Source: Datisca glomerata (taxonomy: Eukaryota; Streptophyta; Magnoliopsida; Cucurbitales; Datiscaceae). Taken from it: DNA of 64,000 bases. Positions 22,396 through 35,500 of the stretch are shown here, in pieces. The position numbers and the translations under genes are program-made. The stretch lies in contig QANY01005052.1 of assembly GCA_003255025.1 (NCBI GenBank), positions 1,612,001 through 1,676,000 on the forward strand. The letters run 5' to 3'. A model generated the notes under the pieces. It saw only the letters and a program-made list of their open reading frames with translations, was not told the origin of the DNA and ran no database searches. Within the stretch, counting starts at the first letter, position 1. Each line of letters starts with the position of its first letter.

Positions 22396-22939
22396 CCCCC
22401 CCCCCTATTTCATTAATAATTATAAATGATTTTAAATGATTGTAGAAATAATGGATTATATTTTCATGTTAAAAAGTTAAATGGATACTAATACAACCGA
22501 GGCATATGAGTCTTTTTAACTTCTTACGATTAAGAAAAAAGAGGCTTTTTATCTTTTTTAATTTTAATATAATACTAACACATACACACATATATATAAA
22601 TGAATGTAGAATTTTTTTATTTATTGAAATATAAATCATGATGTAATTATAATATGAAATAATTTATTCTCATATGTAGTAGTTTTCCCTTTAGTTTTGT
22701 AATTGCTTTTTATCTAAACGATAGTATTTTTAGCTGAAAATTTGCATTTTGTTTTATATAATATAATATCTCTATTGTCATTGTTTCTTTTTCCTAATAA
22801 AAATTTTGCTCTCAATAATTATTAAGGAAAAGCCCAAAACGAAATAAAAAAGAAAAACCCAATTTTCAACTGAATGTGAGTACAGATTCATCATATGGAG
22901 GCATTTGAAGAGTTTATTTTTCTTCATCATTAAATAAAG
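22396..22939. other. AT-rich DNA with a C-run
   Basis: About eleven C residues near 22396-22406, then AT-rich sequence without recognisable genes. Confidence 0.5.
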
Positions 22940-23954
22940 CACTACAATAAACCCAATACAAGATCTGAGGACAAGTCCTCAATCAATAATGACGACCATC
23001 AATTGAAAGACTAGAACGAGCAAGTTTATGGGCACATTCGTTTCCCGATCTAGGAATATACCTGCACAGAGGCGAGTTAAGAGAAACCAAAACCTCTTTG
23101 CAAGCATAAAAGATAACACCCAATTCCGAAAGCTAAACTGAGTTTGATAAAATAGCATTTCTGGCTTGTAAGCAATCTGACTCCACAATACTCCACAACC
23201 TCTTTGCAACCATTAAAATTAACACCCAATTCTGAGAGCCAAACTGAATTTGCCAACCATTAGTCTTCACAAAACGAAGCCCCTCCAAAATTGCCAAGGC
23301 TTCCACCATAAGAGGAGAAAAAGCTCCATCCAACTTGCAAGAGAAAGCCCCAATCACCTCTCCGGAAGAGTTTCTCAGCAGACCCCCCACATCACTACAA
23401 CTAGAAGAAGAAAAAGCTCCATCAACATTTAATTTAATTTCATCCCCAACAGGTTTTTCCCAATTCTTCCTTCTTTGAGAGGAGGAAGCAGAAACATGAA
23501 GCTTAGAAAGAGAATTTGCTGCGTTATATTCCGCAAGAAAATTCTCAGCCCAAGCCAAAATATCAAAATTCCTAAAGTAATTCTCCTCATGCAGAAGGCT
23601 GTTTCTAAAAAACCAGGAACATCAGCAAAGAACTATTTTAGTAAGCGTTGGAGAATCAAAGGGTTGGAAAAAGCATGAATAAAGTCCAGTATTCTGCTCT
23701 GTTGAGCGTTTTTGCGGGGGACGGAAAACAGATTAGAATTATCCCAAACATACCTTGTTAAGGGACAAAAGAAAAGGACATGGACTGTCATTTCATCTTT
23801 CCGGCAAAACTAACAGGTTCCCTGATTACTGATTCTTCTCCTCAAAAGATTAAAATTGGTGGGGATGAAATCATATGATGCTTTCCACATGAAAATCTTA
23901 ACCTTATTGGGAGGTTAAGATTCCAAAGTTTCCTTCGCCACCAGGGTTCAGATT
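22940..23954 (-). pseudogene. LINE A, downstream part: zinc-binding region, RNase H and 3' end
   Basis: Minus strand: KLWNLNLPNKVKIFMWKASY (about 23930-23870), CRKDEMTVHVLFFCPL (the Cys/His knuckle, about 23810-23760), then RNase H with KLNVDGAF, GGLLRNSSGEVIGAF and VEALAILEGLRFVKTNGW (23440-23250), then VESDCLQARNAI (about 23180-23150) and, in another frame, CRYIPRSGNECAHKLA (23060-23010). A 107-bp tandem duplication (first copy from 23199, second from 23092) inserts about 20 codons between the second and third catalytic acids. It is interrupted on the right by copia 1 and resumes at 30102. Confidence 0.85.
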
Positions 23955-24749
23955 GGAAATTTGTTCTACATTGAAAACTCAAGAATATAATGTTGGGTTT
24001 ATAAACTCAACATTCATGCCTTGGGGTAATCCAAGGGCCACACCACATTTTATGGGGAAAAAAGAATCTAGATGACACATGGTCCTCCTTTCGCGCGCGC
24101 CGCCGTCCGGCTCGGCTCGGTACGGTCAAAAACTTTATTTTTGGATAAATTTTTTTTGATTTATTTGGAGAGAAAGTAAATATATCCAAAGAGAATCTGT
24201 AATTATCTGTCAGAAGATAATTAAAATATCTCCATTATCCCACAAAATCTCTCCATTATCCTACAATATCATCAAAAATCCGATTCTAGTTTATCTACAC
24301 GTTTGGCTTGCTCTCCAAGCTTTGAATGTTATAAATAGAATAGGTCATCATTAGTTTCATTTTTAGTAGACGAACACAACAACACTCAAACACTAAGCAT
24401 CCTGCATATTGAGAGAAATACAAAGGAGTTCTGTGAGGGTCAGAGTAATCGGTTGTTGTACTCTGGCTTAGATCGTTGTATCCTGCATAGACGATTCGTC
24501 GTAGTCTCCAAGCACCCTATGGAAGACGATTATTGTCTTTAGGACATTGCTTTCGCGCAATCCTCGATCTACATCGTATTTTTAGTTCTAAATTTACAGT
24601 AATTGTTTTTCATTTTTTCATTTTATTTGTTTATTATATCAAATAAATTTTGTTGTAATCGTTTTTGTTGCAATTACGTTGTAATCGTTCCATATTTTCT
24701 TGTAATCGTTGGTTAATGAAAGCATTTTGTTCCATATCTACTCACAACA
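23955..24749 (+). repeat. Left LTR of copia 1 (5' end truncated)
   Basis: Aligns with 29335-30101 over its length, from AAACTCAAGRATATAATG to the end CTACTCACAACA. The TATA box TATAAATA lies at 24330-24337. No standard tRNA-Met primer site follows; the leader to the gag ATG is only 18 bp. Confidence 0.88.
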
Positions 24750-24767
24750 ATCTAAAGATAATAATCA

Positions 24768-25830
24768 TGGAACAATCAGTTGGGATCAAAACTCTACACA
24801 CTGAGAGACCGGAAAAATTCAAAGGGGACAACTTCAAACAATGGCAACAGAAGATGGTATTCTATCTGACCACTCTCAATCTAAAACATCTACTGACGGG
24901 CGATAATCCTCCTGCACCGATGGAAGGACAATCGAAGGAACTAGCATCTGCATGGGAAGCCTAGATCCATTCAGATTTCCTTTGCTGAAACTATATCTTG
25001 AACGGCGTGGTAGACAACCTCTACAACGTCTACTCGTCATTCAAGACGGCAAAGGAACTGTGGCAAGCCTTGGAAAAGAAATACAAAACGGAGGATGCCG
25101 GGATGAAGAAATTTATCGTCGGGAAATTCCTGAAATACGAGATGGATGATAAGAACACGGTAATCAGTCAAGTGGATGAGTTGTAGATCATCTTCAACAA
25201 CATGAAGGTTGATGGTATGATCGTGAATGAACCGTTACAAGTCGCGTCCATCATCGAGAAGCTGCCGCTGTCATGGAAGAACTTCAAGAATTATCTAAAG
25301 CGCAAACGTAAGGAGCTCAACATGGATGATCTGATTGTTCGACTAATGATAGAGGAGGACAACCAGAAAAATGAAAAGAAAGCGATGTGGGCAACCTATG
25401 GAATGAAAGCTAATGTGGTGGAAGGAAACAAATCCAATCCATCGGACAAGGAAAGGAAGATATCGACGAGCAATGCTCAAAAAGGTAATTCAGATAAATG
25501 CATTAAGGGTAGTTGCTGGGTGTGCGGTAAAGCCAGACATAGAGCAAAGGACTGCCGGTTTAAGAAAGATCAAAACGATAGTAACCAAACCCGTAACAAC
25601 GAGAAAACGAACCAAGCAAATATGATAGAGATAGATGATCTCTGTGCAATGATTTCTGAGATCTGTATGGTCATTGATGCTAAGGAATGGTGGGTCGACA
25701 TTGGTGCTACGAAGCACGTATGTAGTGACCGAACCATATTTTCAACTTATGCTGAGGTTTATAAAGATGAGGTTCTCTATACGGGGAACGCCTCAGAAGC
25801 TGCTTTAAGGGAAATGGAAAGGTTGTGCTG
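24768..25830 (+). pseudogene. Copia 1 gag
   Basis: Nucleocapsid-type polyprotein that packages element RNA. The ATG is at 24768 (MEQSVGIKTL). Family landmarks: KFKGDNFKQWQQKMVFYL (24815-24870), KTAKELWQALEKKYKTEDAG, LPLSWKNFKNYLKRKR (25260-25310) and a CCHC knuckle CWVCGKARHRAKDC (25514-25555). Two in-frame or near-frame stops (about 24963 and 25184) and frame changes interrupt it. Confidence 0.85.
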
Positions 25831-27021
25831 AAATTCACATCCGGAAAACAACTTACTCTCCTAGACGTCCTGCACGTGCCTGAAATTCGTAGAAATTTGG
25901 TTTCAGGATCTCTTTTATGTAAAAGTGAATTTAAGCTTGTCTTTGATGCTGGCAAGTTTATTCTAACTAAGAGAGGGATGTTTGTTGGGAAGGGTTATAG
26001 TTTTGATGGTCTTTTTAAACTTAATGTGTCTGTTGTAACTCCTGCAATTATTAATAATAATTCTGCTGCTTCTTCCATTTATATCGCTGAACTTTCTAAT
26101 ATTTGGCATGCTAGATTATGTCATGTTAAATTTCGTTCCTTACAACATATGATTAATTTAGAACTTCTACCTAGATTTAACCTAGAAAAAGGAAATAAAT
26201 GTGAAATATGCGTAGAATCTAAATTTGCAAGAAAATCATTTAAATTTGTAGAGAGAACGAATGGCCTAATTGATTTAATACATAGTGATTTATGTGATTT
26301 AAAATTAACTCCTAGTAGGGGAGGTAAAAAATATTTTGTTACATTTATTGATGATTTCAGCAAATATTGCTATGTATATTTGCTTCATTCAAAGGATGAG
26401 ACTTTGGATATGTTTAAGACATATAAGTCTGAAGTTGAAAAACAACTTGGTAAACATATCAAAGTGCTTAGATCTGACCGGGGTGGAGAATATGACTCCA
26501 CTATGATGTCTGAATTCTGTGCTCTACATGAAATTGTGCATCAGACTACAACACCTTACACGCCTCAACAGAATGGGGTGGCTGAAAGGAAAGTTAGAAC
26601 TCTGAAAGATATGGTGAACTGTATGTTGAATAGTTCTGGATTACCCCAAAATTTGTGGGGGGAGGCCTTGCTTACAGCAAACACCGTATTTAACATGATT
26701 TCACATAAGAAGACCAACAAGTCTCCTTATGAAGAGTGGAAAGGGAAGTTACCTTCCTATAAAATCGTAAAAGTGTGGGGGTGTCTCGCAAAGGTACAAG
26801 TACCATTGCCAAAGAGAGTAAAGCTTGGACCTAAGACAATATACTGTGTTATCATTGGATGTGCATTGAACAGCGCTGCATATAGATTTTTAGTTATTAG
26901 GTCAGAAATTTCTGACATAAGTACCAACTCTATAATGGAATCTGTCAATGTAGAATTCTTTGAGAATGTGTCTCCTTTTAATGAAGGAAGACACGGTCAA
27001 AATGTCAAACGAGGATTATAA
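25650..27021 (+). pseudogene. Copia 1 protease and integrase
   Basis: The protease motif reads WWVDIGATKHV (25687-25720); the family usually has DTGA or DSGA, so the second residue is changed. A frameshift lies near 25825. From there a 398-codon frame carries the HHCC finger (WHARLCHVKF ... CEICVESKFA, 26103-26230) and the integrase core with all three acids: HSDLC (26282), RSDRGGEYDS (26470) and GVAERKVRTLKDM (26575). The frame ends in an in-frame TAA at 27019 that separates it from the reverse transcriptase. Confidence 0.9.
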
Positions 27022-28678
27022 GAAAGTTTTTCTAGAGCTCAGATTGATGAAGAATCTGAACCTGAGCTTAGAAGAAGTAAAAGAGTTAAAACAAGTATCT
27101 CATTTGGCCTAGAGTTTCTAACATACCTGACGGAGGCCGAACCTCAAACCTATAAGGAGGCAATGTCCAACCCTGAGGCTCCTTTTTGGAAGGAAGCAAT
27201 CGATAATGAGATAGATTCCATAATGCAAAATAATACATGGATGTTGGTTGATCTCCCTCCTGGGAATAAACCAGTAGGCTGTAAATGGATCTTTAAAAGA
27301 AAGCTAAGAGCTGATGGTACTATTGAAAAGTACAAAGCTCGGTTGGTAGCTAAAGGATACCGACAGAAGGAAGGCATAGACTTTTTCAATACCTATTCTC
27401 CAGTGACGAGAATCACATCTGTTAGGATGCTGATTGCACAACAGCTTTGCATACTTTGGAAATTCATAAAATGGATGTAAGACTGCTTTCTTAAATGGAG
27501 AATTGGACGAAGAAATCTATATGGAACAGCCTGAAGGGTTCGTGGTCAAAGGCCAAGAACGAAAGGTCTGTAAACTTGTTAAATCACTTTATAGATTAAA
27601 ACAAGCACTGAAACAATGGCATGAGGAGTTTGATCATACAATGTTATCTGATGGATTCAAGATAAATGAATGTGATAAATGTGTCTACATTAAATGTACT
27701 AATGATCAATTTGTCATAGTATGCTTGTATGTAGATGACATGCTTATAGTGGGATCAAACAAGGATATAATATCCTCTACCAAGAAGATGTTGAATTCTA
27801 AATTTGACATGAAAGACTTAGGTCAAGTAGATGTCATTCTTGGAATTCAAGTAAAGAGAACTGAAAATGAATATATCATTACCCAGTCTCACTATGTAGA
27901 AAAGATTTTGAAAAAGTTTGGGCAATATGAAAGCAAATATGTTGTAACTCATTTCGACCCAAATTGTAAGTTAAGGAAGAATAATGGAGTTGGAGTATCT
28001 AAATTGGAGTACTCACAAATAATTAGAAGTTTAACGTATATCATGAATTGCACCAGGCCTGATATAGCCTATTCAGTTGGAAGGCTGGCAAGATATATGA
28101 GTAATCTTGGACGTGATCACTGGAGTGCATTGGTGAGAGTACTAAGGTACTTAAAATTCACAATGAACTACGAACTGCATTACTCAACCTATCCACCAGT
28201 GATAGAAGGATTTAGTGATGCTAACTGGATATCAGACAGTTTAGAGACTAAATCTACTAGTGGATATGTGTTTACCCTAGGTGGTGGAACTATCTCATGG
28301 AGGTCTACTAAGCAGACCTGTATAGCTCGTTCAACTATGGAATCAGAATTTATAGCATTGGACAAGACTTGTGAAGAAGCAGAATAGCTCAGGAATTTTC
28401 TAGAAGATATTCCGGTGTGGCCAAAACCAGTGCCATCTATATGTGTCTACTGTGACAATATGGCTACAACCTTTAGAGCGAAAAATAATGTGCATAATGG
28501 TAAGTCTAGACATATTAGATGAAGACATAATACCATTAAGCAGTTGTTGTCCAATAGAGTGATTTCCTTAGACTTTATAAGGTCAAAGGAGAATCTTGCT
28601 GATCCTCTGACAAAAAGATTGTCAAGGAAACTAATAAAACAAACATCGAGTGGAATGGGGCTAAAGCCTATTCAATGA
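27022..28678 (+). pseudogene. Copia 1 reverse transcriptase and RNase H
   Basis: Begins in the same frame after the TAA (PELRRSKRVKTS), then WKEAIDNEIDSI, GCKWIFKRK, KARLVAKGYRQKEGIDF and YSPVTRITSVRML (27185-27430). A frameshift at about 27440-27490 removes continuity; [12 protein letters not shown] resumes at 27509. The catalytic YVDD is intact ([11 protein letters not shown], about 27725-27757). RNase H: GFSDANW (about 28210), [18 protein letters not shown] and MESEFIAL, a TAG at 28385, VYCDN (28447), and LADPLTK (28600). The stop is at 28676. Confidence 0.9.
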
Positions 28679-29247
28679 ATCATTCAGGTGGTAACCTAAC
28701 CTAGTTGACTGGAGATCCTAAGATCTAGGTTCAATAGGTAAACTGGAAGGCATGATTCAAATTGAAACACTGAGAAACCTATGGTTTCTTCCTGTTCCTA
28801 TGATATGAAGATAGTGTGTTGTCTGTCGACGTAAAGGGGTATACGTAAGTATTTAATGACATTGATGTTCTGCTTGCCAGAGGAGTAGTGACAGAATACT
28901 CTTAATCATTGTCACCTATATGAGAGTAGAAGTGGGGTCGCTTCTATGAGAGGTCTGAATAGCTTAACCTCTCTAAAACTCTTATGAAAGCGGGATATGT
29001 TCAGGACCAAAATGAACAAAATCGTATGAACTCATATGTATTAAGATGAGATGTGTGAAATTTGTTGTCTCAGTTTATCTCAGAGGAAGTTCAGTTCAAG
29101 AACGAAGTTCACTGTTTTTTAGAATAAATCCGATGAATTCTCACTACGGAAGGTTCAAGTCTAAAAGACACATTTCTTGATGCATATCTCATCTGCTCTC
29201 TCTCATGTTGTTGTCTAGTTAGGACACATTTCATTCATGTGGGGGAT
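28679..29247 (+). other. 3' untranslated part and polypurine tract of copia 1
   Basis: No ORF with motifs. It ends in CATGTGGGGGATTA (29237-29249), the purine-rich stretch directly before the right LTR. Confidence 0.6.
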
Positions 29248-30101
29248 TATTGGAGAGAAAAGAAGAAGAGAAGAAAAATCAAAGAAAGATTGAAAAATGA
29301 ATGAAAATGTGTGATGTGAAATAGAGTGGGAATTTGTCCCACATGGGAAACTCAAGGATATAATGTTGGGTTTATAAACTCAACATTCATGCCTTGGGGT
29401 TAGCCCCAAGGGGCGCCCCACATTTTATGGGGAAGAGAGAACCTAGATGGCACATGGTCCTCCCTTCACAGGTGCCGCCGCTGTCCGTCCGGCTCGGCTC
29501 GGTACGGTCAAAAGATTTATTTTTGGATAAATTTTCTTTGATTTATTTGGAGAGAAAGTAAATATCTCCAAACAGAATCTGTAATTATCCCACACAAAAT
29601 CTCTCCATCATCTCATAATTTCATAAAAAATCTGATTCTGGTTTATCTACTCATTTGGCTTGCTCTCCAAGCTTTGAACGTTATAAATAGAATAGGGCAT
29701 CATTAGTTTCATTTTTATTAGACGAACACAAGAACACTCAAACACTAAGCATCATGCATATTGAGAGAAATACAAAAGGAGTCATGTGAGGGTTAGAGTA
29801 ATCGGTTGTTGTACTGTGGCTTAGATCATTGTATCCTGCATAGACGATTCATCGTAGTCTCCAAGCACCCTGTGGAGGACGATTATTGTCTTTAGGACAT
29901 TGCTTTCGAACAATCCTCGATCTACATCGTATATTCAGTTCTAATTTACTGTAATTATTTTTCATTTTCCCGTTTTATTTATTTATTAGATCAAATAAAT
30001 TTTGTTGTAATCGTTTCTGTTGTCATTACGTTGTAATCGTTCCATATTTTCTTGTAATCGTTGGTTAATGAAAGTATCTTGTTCCATCTCTACTCACAAC
30101 A
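29248..30101 (+). repeat. Right LTR of copia 1
   Basis: Starts TATTGGAGAG (the family start is normally TGTTGG) after GTGGGGGAT and ends CTCACAACA at 30101. TATA box TATAAATA at 29682-29689. Differs from the left LTR by scattered substitutions and small indels, so the element is not recent. Confidence 0.88.
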
Positions 30102-30370
30102 AGAACATCCCACCTAATACCCACTATGAATAGTATATATACCAGACTGTTCATAATGCCAAATAAGTTTGTCCTCACCCCGAACTGAGCTAAGCGGAAT
30201 AGCTCTGATTGTTTCCTTGTCCTCCGCAAGAACAATTTTAGATAACAGCTCTACATTTCATCAATAAATCAGCCACTCGGAGTCTTGGTACAGGGGATCA
30301 ATGCAAACAGGCCGGAAAGAAGTTGGACGTGGATTCTAATTATCCTTAGAGTGTAGCAACATCTTTTCCT
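30102..30370 (-). pseudogene. LINE A, upstream part
   Basis: The minus strand reads ETIRAIPLSSVRGEDKLIWH then YEQSGIYTIHSGYW up to the copia LTR, the segment that precedes the zinc-binding region in plant LINEs. It joins in order with 23954 downward (KLWNLNLPNKVKIF), so copia 1 split one LINE copy. Confidence 0.8.
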
Positions 30371-31480
30371 AGAGAGAGAGTTCAATAGTCAGAATTAGAA
30401 ATGTAAATAAAAAAATGAAAGAAACGTCCTAGCTTAACTAATTGCTAACTAATTATATTGGGGAGGAGATATCATGGGATGACTCAAAATGGAACGTACT
30501 TAGTGGGTTAGAATTAGAAAGACATACACTATAAATATTTTATGTATAGTTTAGTTCTATTCCCGTTAATGAAATCAATCATCTAAATAGTTGGACAAAT
30601 TCCCACACTTTCCATGTTTCAGCGGTACTGTCATCCTAATCAACTTCAAATCTTTTGCAGTAAAATCTAGTGACACAAAATTTTAAGACAATAAAAACTA
30701 TTTGACGCATCAATGAATTCATTGAAAGTTGAATCACTGGCAGCTCTACCAATGTAATTTCGGCTTCTATCTTGGTTTTTAGTAAGATGTTTATGTCATT
30801 TGATTTGAGATAGTAAGATTTTAGGACAAATTTTCAAATTGTATATATTGTTCTATGTTCATTTTAGTTTCTTCTCATCTTTATTTAATTTTATTGAATC
30901 TTTTTGTTTTCTTTTTGTTAACTTCTTAAACTTGATGAAACAATTTCTACTCTAAGGTAATTAATAACATATTATGGTAGGTGTAATTTGTTTTTCAAAT
31001 TGAAGACGCATGATATTTCTTATTTCTTCCTTATTTATTATAAGTTTTTGTTAGCAATATTTAATTATATATTTTATTTTTACAAAATCCGTGCATAGCA
31101 TGAGGCTGTAAACCAGTTTAGTAATTTTGGGATATAAGTCCGTTTTTTGTTGGGATTAGTTATTAATGATCTTTTTTTTTAAAATTACTAGTTTGTAGTA
31201 AACTATAATAAATGGTACTTACGGTATATTAATATTACACAATATAAAATTTGTATAAGTATTGACAAAAATATAATATTTTAGAAATCTTGACAATAAC
31301 GTAATTAGGTCATAGAATGTTGTTAGACACCTAATTATTTTTTTTATATCATTTAATTTATGTACGATAACTGAACATCGTGGATGGCACATGGTGAATT
31401 CCTGGCCAATCATTTAGCTAAATGCATATCTGATGAATAATAATCGTTGGATGAAGGGGACATACACGATGAAATAGTTA
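30371..31480. other. AT-rich intergenic DNA, no gene assigned
   Basis: Mostly AT-rich. A short plus-strand stretch at 31388-31432 (GEFLANHLAKCISDE) looks protein-like and could be a scrap of transposon RNase H, but it is too short to assign. Confidence 0.4.
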
Positions 31481-31736
31481 TTAAAAGGATAATATTCCAG
31501 AATGTTCCAGTGGTGTAGCCTCCTCAACGATTCCGAGTAAAATGTAACGGATGAGGAATTTTCCTAGAATAAAATAGTGATTTACATGTATAAATAAGGC
31601 TAAATACCACCTCAAATTATACAAGATTGAGTGCAAAATACTTTTTTTCTAGAGCTATCACTCCCTCTACTCATTCTACATTTTACATACATTAACACTG
31701 TAAATTTCATTTAAAGTTGGGTGCTCTTGTTCAGAG
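31480..31736 (+). repeat. Gypsy element 3: right part of 5' LTR, TATA box and primer binding site
   Basis: TATAAATA at 31589-31596 is followed by a leader and a probable LTR end TTTCA at 31709. The sequence TGGGTGCTCTTGTTCAGAG at 31718-31736 matches the primer-site type of the element at 20500-20517. The left edge of the LTR is not resolved, and I found no matching 3' LTR right of 47345. Confidence 0.6.
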
Positions 31737-31768
31737 TTGAACTCAAGAAACCCAATAATACAAGCAAG

Positions 31769-32581
31769 ATGCCAAGGACCAACGTCAACCAACCCACCCA
31801 ACGGACAAAAAATCAGGGAATGATTCAGGCATATTGACTGGAATGCAAGATATGGAAAATCGAAACAATGAGGCCCTCCTTAATGCTTAGCGAACCGTCT
31901 AAGACTAGATTGCGACGCTGCAATGGAAGCTTGCCGAAACACGAGTAGAGGTAAGTCAACAGACTAATGTGGTGGAGGGGGAAAACCATGAGAACCAGCA
32001 TGTTGAATGGAAAGATCAGAATACTATTCAAACCAGCCCAGACGCGAGTCACAAAGTGCAGCGGGATGATATTCAAAATCCAATCTAGAGACATCATGAA
32101 GGAAGAGGACATGGAGAATCACTCGCTTAAGCCTATAACAGAAAAGACAGTCAAAGAAATGCTGGAAAGAAAGATGATGGAAATGAAAAAGTTGGGGAGT
32201 ACGAAAAAAGTAGACCTTGAATCATTCACGTTCTTGCCTCTGAGTCTAGAAGTACTTACTGCCCTGATATTGAGGAAATTCGTAGCTCCAAAGTATAAAT
32301 GTTACAAAGTAAAAGCTGATCATGTGGATCACCTCAGGCGGTTTAAACAACTTATGGCCCAATACCAGCACGAAGCTGAACTTATGTGTCGAATGTATCC
32401 AACCTTCCTAGACACTAGTTCCTTAAAGTGGTATCACTCTCTTTCCTCTCATTCAATTAATAATTTCTCTACTATGCCATCTGTATTTCTGGGACAGTAC
32501 TCCATGTACCGCTCAGTTATGGAAGATTTAGAGTATCTATTAACCATATCCATCAAAGAGGGAGAATCACTGCTAGAATAC
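31769..32581 (+). pseudogene. Gypsy element 3 gag, upstream part
   Basis: The ATG at 31769 gives MPRTNVNQPTQRT, soon broken by stops. The Gag core is clear at 32280-32580: KCYKVKADHVDHLRRFKQLM, LDTSSLKWYHSLSSHSINNF and SIKEGESLLEY. The reading frame is cut at 32581 by the copia LTR and continues in register at 42401 once the insertion and one AATAC copy are discounted. Confidence 0.85.
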
Positions 32582-35500
32582 TATTGGGGGTAATGCCCTC
32601 AAAACATGTGCATTGATATTTTGATATGAAATTTAATGAGAATTATATTTTTCTTATAATTGTTCTTTTAAATTATTGTTGAATAATTAATATAAATATA
32701 TAAAAATTTCACATTCATTAATGAGACTATGATCATGTATTAGTATGAGATTATTAAGATCATAGATAATGAATAAAATTATCAGCAACATATTAAAGTA
32801 TGAAATCTTTAATGAATAGTTTCTAGTACAGTTCACTAAATATTATGAATGCGTGTGATCAAGATCCGAATCATTGATGTGGATAGACATCTTAGTGAAT
32901 GTACTTTATAATGAGATTATATAAGATTGGACTGATGTGGACTGATATATTTATCAACGTGCCGTTTATCATAAAAATTTAATACACATCAATTCGATGA
33001 TCATATGTAGATCAGTATGAATTTTGAGTAATCATGAACTCCTATGCATGTCTGTTGGATCTTTTGATTCACTCGTTAAAGTTTGTTTGTAAAATAAGTA
33101 GTGATTTTTATTTTGGAGATTCAGTGACATGGATGGCTGAGAACATGATCTTACAAGATTTGGAATCCAAGCTTTTCTAATGGATCTAATATTGGTTTAC
33201 TTAAGTGTTAATTCTAGATCTGAATCGTTATTGAGCTCAAATTTATAATACGATTATAAATTAGTCATTCACTAGTGAATTATGGTACTTAAGGATCAAG
33301 AGGTAAATTATAAGGGTAAAATTATAATTTTGACCAGTTCTAATTTACGAACCAATAATTGGAGGACAGAACTACGTGAAATGATTGTATCAATGAAATA
33401 CACGAGAATACTCTATAAATACATTCTATAATCTTTAAGAGTGTAATTCCATATTTATAGTAGAGTAATAATAAAATTAATAAATAAGATTATTTAATTA
33501 AATAGTTTAATTAATAATCTGGTTTGTTGGAGCTTAGGATTATAGTTCCATGGTGTTTGGGGTTACGCCCTCAAAACATGTATTTGACATTTTGATATGA
33601 AATTTAATAAATATTATATTTTTTAATAAATGTTCTTTCAAATTATTCTTGAATAATTTATATAAATATCTAAAAATTTAATATTCATTAATAAAACTAT
33701 GATATTGTATTAGTACGAGAGAATTAAGATCATATATAATGAATAAAATTGTCAGCTACATATTAAACTATGAAATCTTTAATGAATGATTGTTGATACG
33801 GTTCACTAAGTATTATGAATGCATGTGATCTAGATCCAGATCATTAATGTGGATATATATCTTAGTGAAGATACTTTATATAATGAGATTATATATGACT
33901 GAACCAATGTGAATTAATGACTTTATCAACTTGTCGTTTATCATAAAAATTTAATACATATCAATTCGATGATCATGTGTAGATCAATCTTAATCATAAA
34001 TAGTAATGAACTACTATGCATGTCTACTAGATCTTTTGATTCACTCGTTAAGGTTTGTTTGTAAAACAAGTTAGTGCTTTTGTTTTGGAGATTCAGTGAT
34101 ATGGATGACTAGGAACATGATCTTACAAGATTTGTAATCCAAGGTTTCCTAACGGATCGTATATAAGTTCCTTTAAGTATTAATTTTGAAATTGAATGAT
34201 TATTGAGCTCAAATTTATAATAAGATTATAAATTAGTCATTCATTAGTGGATTAATGATACTTAAAGATCAAGAGCAATTAGAAGGGTAAAATAATAATT
34301 TTGACCAGTTCTAATTTACAAATCAATAATTGAACGGCGGAACTACGTGAAATGATTATATCAGTGGACTACATGAGAATGCTCTGTAAATACAATCTAT
34401 AATCTCTAAGAGTGCAATTCCATATTTATAGTGGAGTAATGATGAAATTAATAAATAAAATTGTTTAATTAAAGAGTTTAATTAATAATCTGGTTTATCG
34501 GAGCTTAGAATTATAGGTCCATGGTCCTTAAATCACCTTTATACTACGCACTCCAAGGTGTTAATATTTCAGGACATGAGAAAATGATTTACTTGCAAAG
34601 GATTTTTTATTTTGGGGCAAGTACATAATTATGAGATAATTATGTGTGATTAATTAATTGAATTATTTATATATATTAATATAATTTTCAAAATTAATAC
34701 ATATATATATATAAGTGAGATAAAATATCTATTTTATGAAAATAGATAATTAAATTATTATTAGATAATAATTTGAATCAATTAAATCTGTAATTTATGA
34801 AATAACATATAATTTAGTTTATAGGGATAATGAGATATGTTGTTTTTGAATTAACTAATATCTAGATATTTAATTTGATTAAAATAAATATTTAATACGC
34901 AGTAATTGTCATGTGTCAATCACTGATTGGGCCTCGGAGATTGACACGGACTAATGTAGTGNATTTTTATTAAAAATTTAATTTTTAAAATGGCCGCGAT
35001 GACCAACACATTGTCACACGCTTCCGCTGCACACGAGCCGCGATGACCAACACATGGTCCCCAAGTCACCTCTGTACCATGCAATCTAGGGTGTGAACAT
35101 TTCAGAACATGAGAAAAGGACATACTTGCAAAAAGAATTTTTATTATGGGGTAAATACATAATTATGAGATAATTATGTGTGATTAATTAATGGAATTAT
35201 TTATATATAAATATAATTTTTGGAAATTACATATATAAATAATTATCGATTATTTTTTTAATTATCGATAAGTGAGACAAAATATCTGATTTATAAAATT
35301 AGATAATTAAATTATTATTAGATAATAATTTAAATGGCAATCATAGATCACCATGGACAGCTTAGTGCCACGTGGTATTACAGTAGTAGGCGTGTAATAG
35401 TGTAGTGCCACACAACATTGTACTGTGGCGTAACACAGTGCCGTGAGGCACTGTGATGGTTTATGCCAACTGTTAGTGCTGTGTGGCACTGCAGTTGTGC

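Larger units (their letters stand above)
23955..30101 (+). mobile_element. Ty1/copia element 1, nearly full length, inserted in LINE A
   Basis: Matching LTRs at 23955-24749 and 29248-30101 flank gag, protease, integrase, reverse transcriptase and RNase H in copia order on the plus strand. The left LTR lacks about the first 100 bp present in the right one, so a target duplication cannot be confirmed. LINE A sequence abuts both sides. A long 3' untranslated stretch (28679-29247) holds no recognisable gene. Confidence 0.9.
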
